Assembly: GCA_039519185.1 (NCBI GenBank)
Contig: CM076847.1
Location: forward strand, 83,675,100 to 83,739,099
Direction: 5' to 3'
DNA length: 64,000 bases
Source: Astragalus membranaceus
Lineage: Eukaryota; Streptophyta; Magnoliopsida; Fabales; Fabaceae
Positions 20,881 to 32,425 of the stretch are shown in pieces (position 1 is the first letter of the stretch; the number at the start of each line of letters is the position of its first letter). Below the pieces are notes generated by a model. That model ran no database searches. It was not told where the DNA came from and was given only the letters and a program-made list of their open reading frames with translations. The translations under genes were made by a program, and so were the position numbers.

Positions 20881-21211
20881 GATTAGGAGAGTAGGTTAAT
20901 ATTGGTACCCAGGATTTAGTCGAAGGAAGAGTAGGTTCAATATTCTTTTTGTCCCTAAAATGTCCTTCATTTTGATTTTGTTTTTTTATTTGACAGACTT
21001 TAACTCTTTAGTTTTGAAAACTTTCTTATTTGTTTATTCGTAGCCATATCTGGTACTTGGGTTGATTTCACAAATAATCAAGGTAGACTACTGAAACTTG
21101 CACCTTTTTAATTGCTTAATATGGGGGCTCAGATTAGGAGATTGACACCATACTGAGTTTGATCTTATGCTGTCTTGTGTTTGTGTCTTTGCATTATGGT
21201 GGCTACATTAG

Positions 21212-22363
21212 ATTCAATTGTTAGCTGATCTTAATCTGAAGAAAACTCCTCAACTGTTGGACCTAGTGGAAGATGACAAGGTAATATTGGATAATAGTGT
21301 TCCTCGATCTTATTTGTAATTTACACGTCCCATGGTTTTCTTTCCTCTATTTATGTCAGAACTACAATTGAATTAACCTCTTTATTACGTCGCAACATAA
21401 TGGCAGGATGTGGAGGAGCTTATCAGTTTACCACCTGACAAGGTTTAATTGAAATGGATGAATTTCCACTTGAAGAAAGCTGGATATGAGAAACAAGTTA
21501 CAAACTTCTCTTCTGATGTAAAGGTGAGGCAATTGTTATTTAATTTTGTATGTTGTCTTGCTGTAGTAGAAGTTAGAAATGATAAAAATAAGTAGTTATA
21601 TTGTATAATGTAAATAAATATAAAAAAATAGGGTAGTGTTCAATTTTGTATTTATTACACAAAATAACATGGCTATGCTGTTTGGTTACACGGATTCTGT
21701 CCCTTGCTCTCTTATTTTCTTCTTTCTCAACATAATATCGAAGCTACTTCTTTTCATCATTCTAACAGATGTAGTTACTTTAGGATTTGACTCCTCTAGA
21801 TGGATGAACTTTAGAGGGAAAGTGAGGAGGAATTGATTAGAATTAATGTATCGGTATTCCTTTGAACCCCTTTTGTTTGACCTACAACTTCACTCGTTTT
21901 CTGTGCCTTATTAAACTAGTGAAGAAGCTTGCACCTTCATATGTTCTGCTGGTCTTGACAAAGACTAGTTTTCATGGAAAAAACTCACTGTATTTTTCTA
22001 CACCTGCTGATTACTGAATCATTGTGTGGCTAGATTTGCCTCACACAGCTTACAAATGTAAACAGATACAATACCATACAATACAATACAATATGGTTCT
22101 ACGTTGCATGGCTCTGTTTTGTTTATCTTTAATAATGCTTTCTTTTTGCAGGATGGAGAGGCTTATGCTTACTTGCTTAATGCTCTTGCTCCAGAAGTTG
22201 CAGGCCCATCTGCCTTGGCCACAAGTGATCCAACAGAAAGAGCAAACATGGTTCTTGAGCAGGCAGAGAGATTAGATTGCAAGAGATACCTCACTCCAAA
22301 AGACATAGTGGAGGGGTCTCCTAATCTTAATCTTGCATTTGTTGCTCAAATATTCCAGCATAG
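21212..22363 (+). pseudogene. Captured fimbrin fragment: three exons with introns
   Basis: Three exons in the right order and phase match plant fimbrin, an actin-bundling protein. They are 21212-21280 (IQLLADLNLKKTPQLLDLV...), 21408-21524 (DVEELISLPPDKV, then LKWMNFHLKKAGYEKQVTNF) and 22152-22363 (DGEAYAYLLNALAP... to EGSPNLNLAFVAQIFQHR). They span part of the first actin-binding region, mainly the second calponin-homology domain. Acceptors (TTAG, GGCAG, TTGCAG) and donors (GTAATA, GTGAGG, GTATGG) are kept, so genomic DNA and not a retro-copy was taken. An in-frame TAA at 21447-21449 disrupts exon 2. The rest of the gene is absent. Identification is from recalled family sequence. Confidence 0.85.
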
Positions 22364-24368
22364 GTATGGTTACTTTCAAATATTATGGGGCATGCTTCCA
22401 AGTTTTTTTGTAGCCTTCCAAATATCAAGTTCATTTTATCTTATGAATATAGAACAGTACATAGCACATAACGGATCTCTCTAGTTGATTCATTTACTAG
22501 GAACAAGTTTTTACAAATGCATTTTTTTTCTAATGTGCTTGGATTCCTTTTATGATCTGTCAATGTATCTGGAAAACGTTTTTGTGGTACTCGCAGAGTA
22601 ATGCGACAGTGAAAAATTGTATAGTTTTGCATATAATCTCCTAAAGGAAACAACTATAAATTCATTCACAAATTAACTTGTTATATAGACTTTTCATTTA
22701 CTAAAGATATTTTTCTTGGTGTGATATTTTTCTTCTTGGTGGAGGTTCACACTAGGTTCCCTTGTATTGGAGCCAGCCATTGCCATTGATGATTCAAGTA
22801 AGATTTTCTTCAGATTTTAATTTGTCTATTTGGTTATAAGCTAGCTCTTTGGTAGTAGTACTGATTTTGTTGCATGTTAATTAGTGGGAGGGTATTGAAG
22901 CAGTAGGTATTGAAGCAGTAGGTGTGCTAATAGCATTATCTTTTTTGGGAAACAGTTTTGAAGTAATCAATTTGCCAAACAAGGAAGTTAGTAAGTCAAA
23001 GTTCGAACAAGTATAACAGAAGTGTAGGCCATGTGTTGAATTGTGACTGAAAAATAGTAGAATCAATACACAGTAAATGTACTTCAGATTTGTCCAGAGC
23101 TTAAAACAAGTTTAAACTAGTATGACTTTTGAGGATCTAAATTATTTCAGTTCCAGAGTTTTGGCACCTTAAGCTTATATTTCACATTTTTCTGATAGAA
23201 TGGTGTACGAGGTTTGATGCTTGATCTGTATATCTTCCAGAATGATGTTTGGTTGTGTCACTCATTTGGTGGCCAATACTACAACTACACAGCTTTTGTA
23301 AGTAAGAATTGGTTTAGTTGTTGCTATTCCATATTAGCTTGCATTTCTCTGTCAAAATGAAATGGACCCTAATAGTGAGTTTTTGTTGTACCATTATTTG
23401 CCCGTTTTTGTGGTGCTTGATTATGTGAGTTAGAATTTGCCAATGATGGACCCTAATAGTGAGTTTTTGTTGTACCATTATTTGCCAATCGTACTTATTA
23501 TTAACTTTCAGAAGTTGTACTCATTTTAAGTAATTGATATTCCCCTCTAGTTTTTTCCCCCTTTGTTTTAATATATGCAGTGATTCATGTACAAGGAAAT
23601 GATCTTTTATCTTTCTTAATAGAATTCTGAGGGCATAGTGGTCTATATTGTTTTATGGGTAAAACAAAAATCAGAATTAAACAAATGAGAGAAGTCTAGT
23701 AAGCTCGATGTTTATGTTTAACTTTATAAAACCTCTGCTTTTAATTCAATATATAGTTGGTGAATTGAATGTTTCATTTCTTTATATCAATGTTGTTATA
23801 AACACTAAATCATTAGTGTACTTGTGCATTTAATAGATTTTTAGTTTAACATAAGTAATGGTGAATACATAAAAAAATGGTTATTTGCAGTTTGAGCTTA
23901 ATATGCATGCTTGATTTCTAACCAGGAAAGTGAATCACTGTTTGGAAAATGTGCATTTTGAATTTTGGAATGAGATGTCTTCCCATATCCCAATTATTGT
24001 TTTATATGGACAATGAGCTTAATATGCATGCTGAATAATTCTGTTGACAGTGCTTTCTTAGGTGAAAAGGGTTGAACATTGTTGAAAATTGAGCTGACTC
24101 TCTGTTAGAGTCTTAGAGATGCTTTGTTAGCTATTTTAACACTCTCTTCTAATAAATGATAATGTACTATCAAATAAACATGTGTATAAGCATTGAAGTT
24201 TCAGGTAATGGCAAGTGTGCTACTCTTCACTTATGTCCTGAATGTACATTGTTTAGTGGATTTAGTGGATTGTAGATCCATATGGATAATGCTGCTCTAT
24301 TTTAAAATTTAAACATTTAAGCATTCTGAGTTCTTCAATTTGTATCTAACTAACTTCATTGTTGAGGA
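22364..24368. other. Non-coding filler between the two captured gene fragments
   Basis: AT-rich sequence without a convincing frame. It holds a copy of the 20828-20878 repeat at 22514-22568 and a local tandem duplication of ATGGACCCTAATAGTGAGTT (23364 and about 23449, 86 bases apart). GCTTAATATGCATGCT also recurs at about 23894 and 24017. Some may be intron or flanking sequence of the source genes. Confidence 0.5.
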
Positions 24369-25363
24369 AGGCATTTAAAGAGGTTTGAAGCTGTTCAAAA
24401 TCAGAGAGGCAAGAAGAAGGAGTTATCTCCCCAAGATGCAGCATTGTTAATCCAGATAAGCTTTAGAGCTTATTTGATCCTTAGGTCAAAGGCTCTTCGT
24501 GCCCTTAGAGAACTGGTTATTGCAAAAAACTAAGCTAAAGGAAATCAGAGCCCAGTTCAATAATTTTTCCTACCGACACCGTCTAGCTAGTGATGGAGTG
24601 GAGCGCCAGAGGTTTTCTGAGAAAATCATTGTTTTGCTCCTCACTGTTGATGCCATTGAGGTAGTACCGTAGTACTCCCATTTCTCTACATTTTTTAGTT
24701 ACTATGCATGAGATCACGTGAATGGCAATTTAGCATCAACTCTGCAGTGCATTTTTTAGTCCAGACAGAACAACATACTGTACCCCTTGATGGAAACTTG
24801 TATCATATCCACAGGTGTGAAGGTTCATCTTTACTGTTTGACATCTGTGGATCGTCCTGGATACTGCCTTCCATATACACATCTCTTTATTTGTTTTTGG
24901 AGTTATGTTCTTTTACTGCTTTTTTGAGGACAATGGTATTGCGAAGCCAAGTTTGTTTCAATACAAACCCTAGGCGCATCTAGAACTATGCTGCATAATC
25001 ATTGAGTAGTAGCCAAAAAGGGAAAGATAGGAGCCAAAAACTTTGACGATTGTAAAACACGGAGTATTAAATAAATTGAATATTTCCATTTATCAGTTCG
25101 TCTAACAGGTTTGTACATTTCCTGTTGTGTAGGGAGTTGATCTAATGGTTAGATCCGCAAAGAAGTCAATGGTAGATGAGCTGGAAGCAATGCTTGATGT
25201 GGTGGATCCCCATCCTACTGTAACATCACTCTCCTTCAAAAGGAGGACATTTGATATGCCTGATGGAGTCATCCGGAAGGAAATTGAAGAAGGCGTTGCT
25301 CAGGTTGTGCAAATGCTTGATGAAGCAGAGAATAGCAGCGGCACCTTTGAAGCATGCCTGTGA
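24369..25363 (+). pseudogene. Captured BAG7-like co-chaperone fragment (IQ motif plus BAG domain)
   Basis: Exon 1 (24369-24660) has RHLKRFEAVQNQRGKKKELS, then an IQ-type block (AALLIQISFRAYLILRSKAL) and the start of a BAG domain. Exon 2 (25133-25363) continues VDLMVRSAKKSMVDELEAML and ends EEGVAQVVQMLDEAENSS with a TGA. The intron 24661-25132 has GTAGTA and TGTGTAG ends. This matches the C-terminal half of plant BAG proteins with an IQ motif, closest from memory to BAG7; BAG domains bind HSP70 and promote nucleotide exchange. An extra A in an A6 run (24524-24529) shifts the frame in exon 1, so the whole BAG domain cannot be read. ATG 25145 could start a 72-aa product. Confidence 0.85.
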
Positions 25364-25599
25364 GATCAAGGAAGCTATATTTATCTGCTTATCTCTTGCT
25401 TTCCATCTGCTGTTGTAGTTTGTTTCTAGGCATATTTATGTTTAAGATTTGAAGACTTTTAATGAAGGTGTATATCAAGATCTTGATGGCTTGGAATTTG
25501 TTACTAAATTGTTTCATTTTAGTAACAAATTGTTTTGATTAAGAAGTTAGCGATGTGATTGAGATGCGATTGGTATATAATATGCTAGTTATTTGCGGT

Positions 25600-26060
25600 T
25601 GTTCGTAGCAACGGTTTTATAGTGTTGTTGTTGACATGGACTGTTAAAATACATAGGGGACAGTTTTTGGGTGTAGCTCAGCAGCAACAGTTTTACTTTA
25701 TCAACGAGAATGGTTTTAGAATGTTGCCAATCTGGCAACGGTTTTTATTTGAATATATGAGGCAACGGTTATCCAGTGTTGCCATATCTGGCAACAGTTT
25801 TGTCGTGTTGCCATATTTGGCAACGGTTTTGATGTGTTGCCATAATTGGAAACGCTTTCCGACCGTTGCCATAGCGTGGAAATCAAAACCGTTGCGTTTC
25901 ATCTATCAATGGCAACGGTTTTTCGTTTGTGTTGCCTTAGGGACCAAAAAACCGTTGCCTTAGTTTAGGCAACAGCCGCAACAACAACGGTTTCAAAACC
26001 GTTGGCAAAGGTTATGGCAACGGTTTTTTGGCTTTAGGCGATGGTTTTCGACCGTTGCCA
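25600..26060. repeat. Subterminal repeat array of the CACTA element, right side
   Basis: GGCAACGGTTTT, GTTGCCATA and their reverse forms occur more than a dozen times. Such arrays bind the TNPA-type protein in En/Spm elements. A shorter counterpart lies at 20000-20190. Confidence 0.85.
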
Positions 26061-26084
26061 TAGAGTCTAAATGTTGTAGTGGGT

Positions 26085-26778
26085 TGACCACTTATAAATC
26101 TAGCAAGAGTAACATCAGAAGGAAAACAATAAAAAAATAGTGACATGAGAAGGAAAACAAAGCTTCTCAACGTAACATAAGTTTGTATTGTACTTTAAGA
26201 TAACACTTGTATTATACTTTTAAAGCTCCCAACTCAAGAGCTAAGATAAATAATATAACATAACCACAATGACATAAAGCACAAAATAATTAAGTAAAAA
26301 AGGTACTGCACATGGATCTTAAGGAAAAGAACATCATGTTCAGTGGTACTATTGCTCATTGTATTTCAAAAGATTAAAATTTTAAAGTATTAGATGTCAT
26401 GCACATGAGAGAAGGACAAACATAAAGAACATATCCTACTTCTAGCCTAAATGGAAATCATGTAAATGGCCTATATATTAGGCTAACAATATCATAGGTT
26501 GCTATTGGGTAATTAACAAACAGCTGATGGCATTAAAAGACAAATTACTGTTTTGTATGTTAGCAAGAGGGACACATGTCGGTGTATCAGCGGTCTCTTC
26601 CACAACCAAGTATAGATCCTTACTTTCACTTATTGACGTTGTGACTGTTATATAACAATAATCAAAGGGTTTATATATAATGAAAATGTCAGTTTCTCAG
26701 ATGCTCAAAAGAAATACACCAGAGTGTATTTCTTACACTATGCATAATAAATCGCATGTGTATCCGTGGGAAATTCTT
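26085..26778. other. AT-rich sequence with no gene recognised
   Basis: Nothing beyond A/T-rich sequence and scattered stops. It separates the CACTA element from the exon-like blocks that follow. Confidence 0.6.
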
Positions 26779-27870
26779 TTAAACCACACATTTACCTTGC
26801 AAACTATCTTGTGACAACAAAGTAGTGGCAGCCTTATTATATTGGTCAACCGAAATGTCTTGTTTATATCCTGATGAACCACCTGCACCAGAATTTATAA
26901 GCGTCAACGATAATACACTAAAATTGTTAAAAAATAATGTGAATAGAGTCTTATTTATTTTTCTATATTTTGAAAAACTTACTCCCATAATTTGTCCCGT
27001 TTGTGATTTTGTTGTTTTGGACGGGCTGTTGAGTTCCATTGACCTGAATGGGATGTAGAGTTGTTGCAGCATCCAAATCTGGTGTAAATGGTTGGATGCT
27101 CCCAGCATCTCCCAACAATTTCCTAATGTTTGAACGTGAAACCGACAAGCGTGCTTCTGAGCAATGCTGTTTTCTAATATCTGCCAAACATAACTTTTGT
27201 AAATATGCCGTCTATTGAAAGTACTAGACTCAGGTATATTCTAACAATGAACTACAGATGATCTGCATATAAAATTTACCATTTTGATTATTTGTGATAC
27301 TTAACGTACCAATGGTCGGTGTCTTCTTTGGTCGGCCCACGTGGTCTTGGCAAATTTGCTGGACACATTTACCACATAGTTATGATAAAAAAAGTATCTT
27401 ATCATATAATCATATAAGTTAACAACGAATTAGGTATCTACACACCGGTCAATGTTACCTTGTAGAATCTCAGCTAGAGGGACACGGACGCGAGAGTGCG
27501 TTAGTGGACGGGTCAACAACAATTGGTAAGGGCGCATTGTGAGATTCTGGTGTCATCACTGTAATATATGCATTGATATCTGAGTCACATATTTTACATC
27601 TTTTAACACCAAAAATGTTGCAGTTTTGATACCTGAAAATTGTCCGGACTCTAAGATTAGTTGGGTATCACGTGAAGATTGACCCTTCATCTTTGCAGCT
27701 GTTGAATGAGGTCCTATTATCAATGAACATACATGAAAATGTGATTACTATAAATAATAATTAATAACAAACTAAAATTATGTTGCAGGTAAACCTCTTG
27801 TACGCCGCTTCCTTCTATGGTGTTGGGGTTGTTGAGTGTCATTATTAGTAGCCGGATCGGAGTTCTCCAT
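26779..27870 (-). pseudogene. Unidentified multi-exon gene remnant
   Basis: Several exon-like blocks read leftward. The first is ATG 27868-27870, MENSDPATNNDTQQPQ then HHRRKRRTR, with donor GTTTACC. The next (about 27631-27712) is GPHSTAAKMKGQSSRDTQ after an acceptor ATAATAG, and the join keeps the frame. A third (about 27465-27562) encodes NAPLPIVVDPSTNALSRP but changes frame before its end. Later blocks contain DHVGRPKKTPTIG, an AT-hook-like GRPKK, and RKQHCSEARLSVSRSNIRKL. I do not recognise the family. The basic N-terminus suggests a nuclear protein. Orientation and position fit cargo of the Helitron ending at 18064. At least one frame break makes a working gene unlikely. Confidence 0.4.
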
Positions 27871-27899
27871 CGGTCGCTTCATGGTATATGTGACTTACA

Positions 27900-29750
27900 A
27901 ACGCAAACGTACGGTACGCAATTCTCTCTAAAGCAAGGTAAATATGTTTCTAAGAAATCGAAATTCACATGTTTATTGGTAAATCAATTAAAAAATGAAA
28001 TCGTTGACATATTAGGACTGACCTTAAAGTAAATAACCTTGCGAAGGGAAACCAATTCTTGCTCCTCTTAAATTTAAATCATAGGTTCAACATACCTGAT
28101 CTTCTTGATATTGGTAGTGACATTTGTTTTTGGGTTCCTTTATTCGAATTTAAAAGTGTGTTGAGTAAAAGTATCAAATTTGGAATTTCCATTTATGGCT
28201 TAGAAACTAAATAAGTGCTGCTGATTTATTTCTTTGTTTACTGTTATTAACTGCCTGAAATATCTCTCATTACTGTGCAATATCAACAGTTTCTAAATCG
28301 AAATTAATTCTTGCTGATTGGTGTATTGCAACTAATTTTCATGTAATTTTTTCAATGGAATTGTATAATTAAAATAGTAATAGCTGTCATGTAGAATTTG
28401 AATATTATTATGACACTTGATTGAGGAAATCTCTTAAATTAGATAATTAGTTGTACAGTTTTTTTAGATCTTAATGTATTCCAGTTTTTCCATTTTTGTG
28501 TGTATGTATTATCCACCATTGTAAATTTCCTTATTAATTTCGAATTGTCTTTAATGTTTGCTGAACTGGATGACACATATTATTTGAATGATTGCGTGAA
28601 TTAAAAACAAATTATGCGTGGCGCCGATGTGGACTGTCTATATGGATAATTCATGGTTTAATATAGTTATGATATTGCAAGGTGTTTCGAGATTTACTTA
28701 CTGTTGGTAACTAACTGTGTCTTTACCAACGAAAGAGCCTCTGATCGAGGACACTGTAAATGCTCACGTAGTATAATGGTTGCGCTATTTCCTTCCCTTA
28801 GGAAGGCTAGGCGTTGAAATTTGTCCTTCGGATCTTAACCATTTTCAATTTATTTTGTTAACAAACTATATCTTTACTTTTGCCATTGGAAATGGCCATT
28901 ATATTCTTCTTGGCCTTTATCTATTTTACCTTAGGTGGTTTGTATCTGCTTGGGACTTTCCAGGCAGTGTACAGGTGAAGGCTCCCTTGTGTACTCTAAT
29001 AGGGTTTGAAAGAAAATGATCATGACAGCCCTGAAAATGATAGCGACTGCAAGCTTTAACAATTGCTGGTTTACTCAAATAAGGTTTGGTCCTCATGTTT
29101 TTACTTTTTAATTGTACTTTTAGTTCTCTTTTTAAAAAATTATGATTTCAAAGTACTACACAGTAACTAAAAATCATGATTTTGGTTATCAAATCTATTT
29201 ATCTATTTAAGAAAAGAGATGGTTGTTTTTATCTATTTAAGAAAAAATAGGGTTGTTTAAATTACTAAATTGCCCTTCAATTTTTAAAAAGTTTATTATT
29301 TATCAATGATTGTTTTGTTTTTGGATCAGGATGAGTAAACATAATAAGTGATCAGTTTAATTTCATTTTCTATATTTATCTACTATCTCTTTTAAGAAAA
29401 TAAAGGGTTGTTTAAATTACCAAAATGCCATTGCTTCTATTTTTTAAAAGTTTACTATCTATAAGTACATACAATATATATTTTAAATCATTTTGATCTT
29501 TGTTTGACTTGAGATGGATAAACATTTTATATAAATTTTTACTTTTAGTATGCAAATTTAATTTCAAAAGCATTTGTATCAAGCAACACGGTACGACAGT
29601 CAGAAGCGTATGCACGAGTATATTTCTAGTACAATTAAAAAATATGGGATCAAATTTATAACATTGAAATTTCGGTAGGACTAAATTCACCAAAATAAAA
29701 GTTGGGGAATCATTTAGCTAAACTAAAAAAACTCCATGAGCTGAATCACA
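27900..29750. other. AT-rich intergenic sequence
   Basis: No supported gene. Two related stretches contain TTTAAGAAAA then GGGTTGTTTAAATTAC (29203-29280 and 29390-29450), about 180 bases apart, which looks like an old local duplication. Confidence 0.55.
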
Positions 29751-29756
29751 ATTGCT

Positions 29757-29826
29757 TCAGGTGGTATAAATTCAAATATCGGCCAGTAGTTCCATCTACT
29801 TCTGTTCATCCCGATCAAGGCTTGAA
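29757..29826 (-). pseudogene. Degraded copy of a 75-bp piece of the HSP20-like gene
   Basis: GCTTCAGGTGG, AAATTCAAAT, TCGGCCAGT, AGTTCCATC and ATCAAGGC appear in the same order as in 34672-34746, with a few small gaps and substitutions, in the same orientation. Identity is roughly 80 percent by eye. It lies 4.9 kb from the parent exon. Confidence 0.7.
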
Positions 29827-30419
29827 AAGTTTGTGTATTTTTTGTTGCAATTGACAAATAATTACAAGAGTCAATGTCGGGTTTAATAACCAAGCAATGG
29901 AGTTGTTAACTCAATTCGACTTTGGAAATGTGTATGTTTGGTAGCAACTAAACTGTCAAAAGTTCACAACTTAATTGATAGACTCATTCTCGTTATCACG
30001 AGTCTTCTGGTTTCTACAGCTACACGTGAACCATTTTTTCAGCAATGAAAATTATCACAACTAAGTTGAGAAACAAGATGATAGCGGGGTTTTTATTAGA
30101 TAACATGATAGTCCAAATTGACAGGGAAATTGTTTCAAACTTTCAAATTATAGTTGTCATTTAACTATTGATTTTTTTTGTTTAAATATGTTTTTCGTCC
30201 CTCCAAATATAACTGTTTTTCAAATAAGTCCCTGCAAAAAAAAATTAAATAAGTCCCTGCAAAATATTTTTGTTTTAAATAAGCCATTCTGTTGAGTGTG
30301 ATTTATGATACTAAGGAAATTGTTTAGTATTTGTTACTAAAAGGGTAAAAAGGTCATTTACCTAAAAAATTGGGAAAAAAAATTTAAATAAAAAAAAATT
30401 GGGGAAAAAAAATTTGTTC

Positions 30420-30730
30420 ATTAACCACAGATTTATACCACAATTGTTAGTGGCCACTTACCACAAATGTGGATAGCAATGGTTAATGGCCACTAACCAC
30501 AGATATGCATAATTGTGGTTAGATGCCAATAGTTAGATGTCACTAACCACAAATGTGTAGAGCAATGATTAGTGGCCACTAACCACAGATATGCATAACT
30601 GTGGTTAGATGTCAATGGTTAGATGTCACTAACCACAAATGTGCATAGCAATGGTTAGTGGCCACTAACCACAGATATGCGTAACTGTGGTTAGATGCCA
30701 CTAATCACAGTTTTGCATAACAATGGTTAA
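30420..30730. repeat. Tandem repeat built on ACTAACCACA / TGTGGTTA
   Basis: Units of about 85-90 bases (GTTAGTGGCCACTAACCACA, then GATATGCATAACTGTGGTTA) occur three to four times. TAACCACA and TGTGGTTA alternate, so each unit can fold on itself, as can GTGGCCAC. Confidence 0.8.
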
Positions 30731-30750
30731 TTGCAGCAAAACTAGCCTGG

Positions 30751-30837
30751 GAAGAAGAAGAAGAAGAAGAAGAAGAAGAAGAAGAAGAAGAAGAAGAAGA
30801 AGAAGAAGAAGAAGAAGAAGAAGAAGAAGAAGAAGAA
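30751..30837. repeat. (GAA)n microsatellite, about 29 units
   Basis: Uninterrupted GAA repeat. On the minus strand it produces a poly-serine open frame, which is not a gene. Confidence 0.97.
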
Positions 30838-30966
30838 ATCAACCTGCATAACACGATTTGAAACAAAAAGAAGAAGATGATGAGGAATTGCAAATCAAAA
30901 ATCTTACGGATATTAAAATCACGAAAACAAAATCAAAATCAAAGATAAAAAAACTAAAGCAAAATC

Positions 30967-32290
30967 ATGCAAGTGAGAACTGGAATTGTAAACCGCAAAT
31001 CAAACTCAGAAGATGATGAGGAAGTGCAGATCATAAAATGCAAGATTAGAAACACAAAATGCACAAATCAAGAACTAAATCGCAAATCAGGACGCGAGTC
31101 GCAAACAAAACGACACAGAGAAGAAGACGGAGATAGAGAGCGTCGCGATTATAGGAGACGGAGACTGAGACAGAGAAGAAGAAGAAGGAAACAGTTGTGG
31201 GAGTTGTGGGATTGAAACTTGAAAAGATGCAGATCTGATTTTTAAAATGACAACAACACCCTTATTCATAATAACCATTACATCAAATTAGATTAATAAA
31301 AAAGGGATCCAGTGGCTAAAATTAATTTAGTAACAGATACTAAGCAAAATGCTTACTACCCGTAAACCATAGCCCCTTCTGTTAGTCTTTCCGTTAGTGA
31401 GATGCTGATCTGTCAATAATAATCCTACTTGGCTTGCCACGTATGTTTTATCTTTCTTATTTATTTTAAGCCTAAACATTTTAATTCCAAATTAACAATT
31501 AGGGTTTGTTCATCTTCTCTATTCCTCATATTCAGATATCATCTTCAATTTTTCCTTACCTCACCTCTCTCTTCTCTTCACTGCACACTCACAACAAAGA
31601 AAACACCACTGGCACCTCCAAGTGTTCCTCTTCAACATACTCTTTCATCATCTCCAGATTTCACCAAATTCCCAAATCCCTCATCTAGTTTTCCCCAAGT
31701 CCCCATCTTCATATAGAGAGAAGAAGGAGAGAAAGCCAAAAAAACCCCAAACCAAGCCCTTGAGAGAAAGCTTTTATGGTATTGGTTTCAATACAAAGGA
31801 ATTAGGGAAAGGAGAAAACGAGGGTTTGAATATTGGCTACGGGAATTGAATTCTATCGAGTAAGGATTCTATAGAAACAAACCCCTTTTTGCATTCCAAT
31901 TCTATCTTCATATTTTGATTTCAATCAGCGGACTCAAAAGGGAAGTTTTTAATTGTTTACAATTTTTTACTCAATTTGCTGTGAATTGGAATTTGAAAAA
32001 GTAAGAAAATGGCGAGGCTGTTGAAAAGCTGCATACAATCCATATTGGGAAGAAGAAGAGGGTAAATGATTGTGGTTTGCTTCTCATGTTGGAGGCTGCA
32101 GTGTTTGCATATTGGGAAGAAGAAGAGAAAGATGAAAAAGGGGGTTCTGCAAATGTGGAGATCTAGAGATGAGATGAAGAATAAACCCTAATTTCAATTT
32201 CTTTTTTATCCACGCTTTTAAAATACACAAAATCAATAATAATGAAGTGGCAAAACCAACTAAGACACAAGTTTGACACATCATCATTTT
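30967..32290. other. Gene-like fragments inside the long-TIR element, unidentified
   Basis: An 82-codon frame (30967-31215, +) is basic and Arg-rich, with no recognised domain. A pyrimidine-rich stretch (31510-31690) and a purine-rich one (31710-31760) resemble untranslated leaders. ATGGCGAGGCTGTTGAAAAG at 32009 opens a short basic frame ending at about 32065. I see no family match. Confidence 0.3.
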
Positions 32291-32425
32291 TGTAACGGAG
32301 TTAGTAGCAGAAGAACCTATTTAAAAAAGTTGATTTTATAGAGACTTATTTAAAAAAAATTATAAAGACTTATTTAAAAAACAACTATATTTACATGGAC
32401 GAAAAACATATTTAAACTTTTTTTT

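Larger units (their letters stand above)
19986..26081. mobile_element. Non-autonomous CACTA transposon carrying fragments of two host genes
   Basis: The ends are CACTACAACATTTGGAACC (left) and, reversed, CACTACAACATTTAGACTC (right). The flanking 3-bp duplication GGT (19983-19985 and 26082-26084) is the size expected for CACTA. Subterminal arrays of GGCAACGGTTTT and its reverse fill about 20000-20190 and 25600-26060. No transposase (TNP2) is seen, so movement would need help from elsewhere. Inside are exon-intron pieces of a fimbrin gene (21212-22363) and a BAG7-like gene (24369-25363), both on the plus strand, and an unidentified T/C-rich stretch at 20230-20870. A 50-base direct repeat (20828-20878 and 22514-22568) suggests internal rearrangement. 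Confidence 0.93.
30180..32417. mobile_element. Long-TIR DNA transposon (MULE- or hAT-like), non-autonomous
   Basis: The ends GTTTAAATATGTTTTTCGTC are inverted copies (30180 and 32417), and homology extends about 120 bases inward (AAATAAGTCCCTGCAAAA against AAATAAGTCTTTATAA). Runs of eight T flank both sides (30172-30179, 32418-32425) and may be the target duplication, though a T run is weak evidence. Inside are a tandem repeat (30420-30730), a GAA microsatellite and gene-like pieces, but no transposase. Confidence 0.75.

Noticed and set aside
30705..30893. Poly-serine ORF
   Set aside because: It is the reverse translation of the GAA microsatellite.
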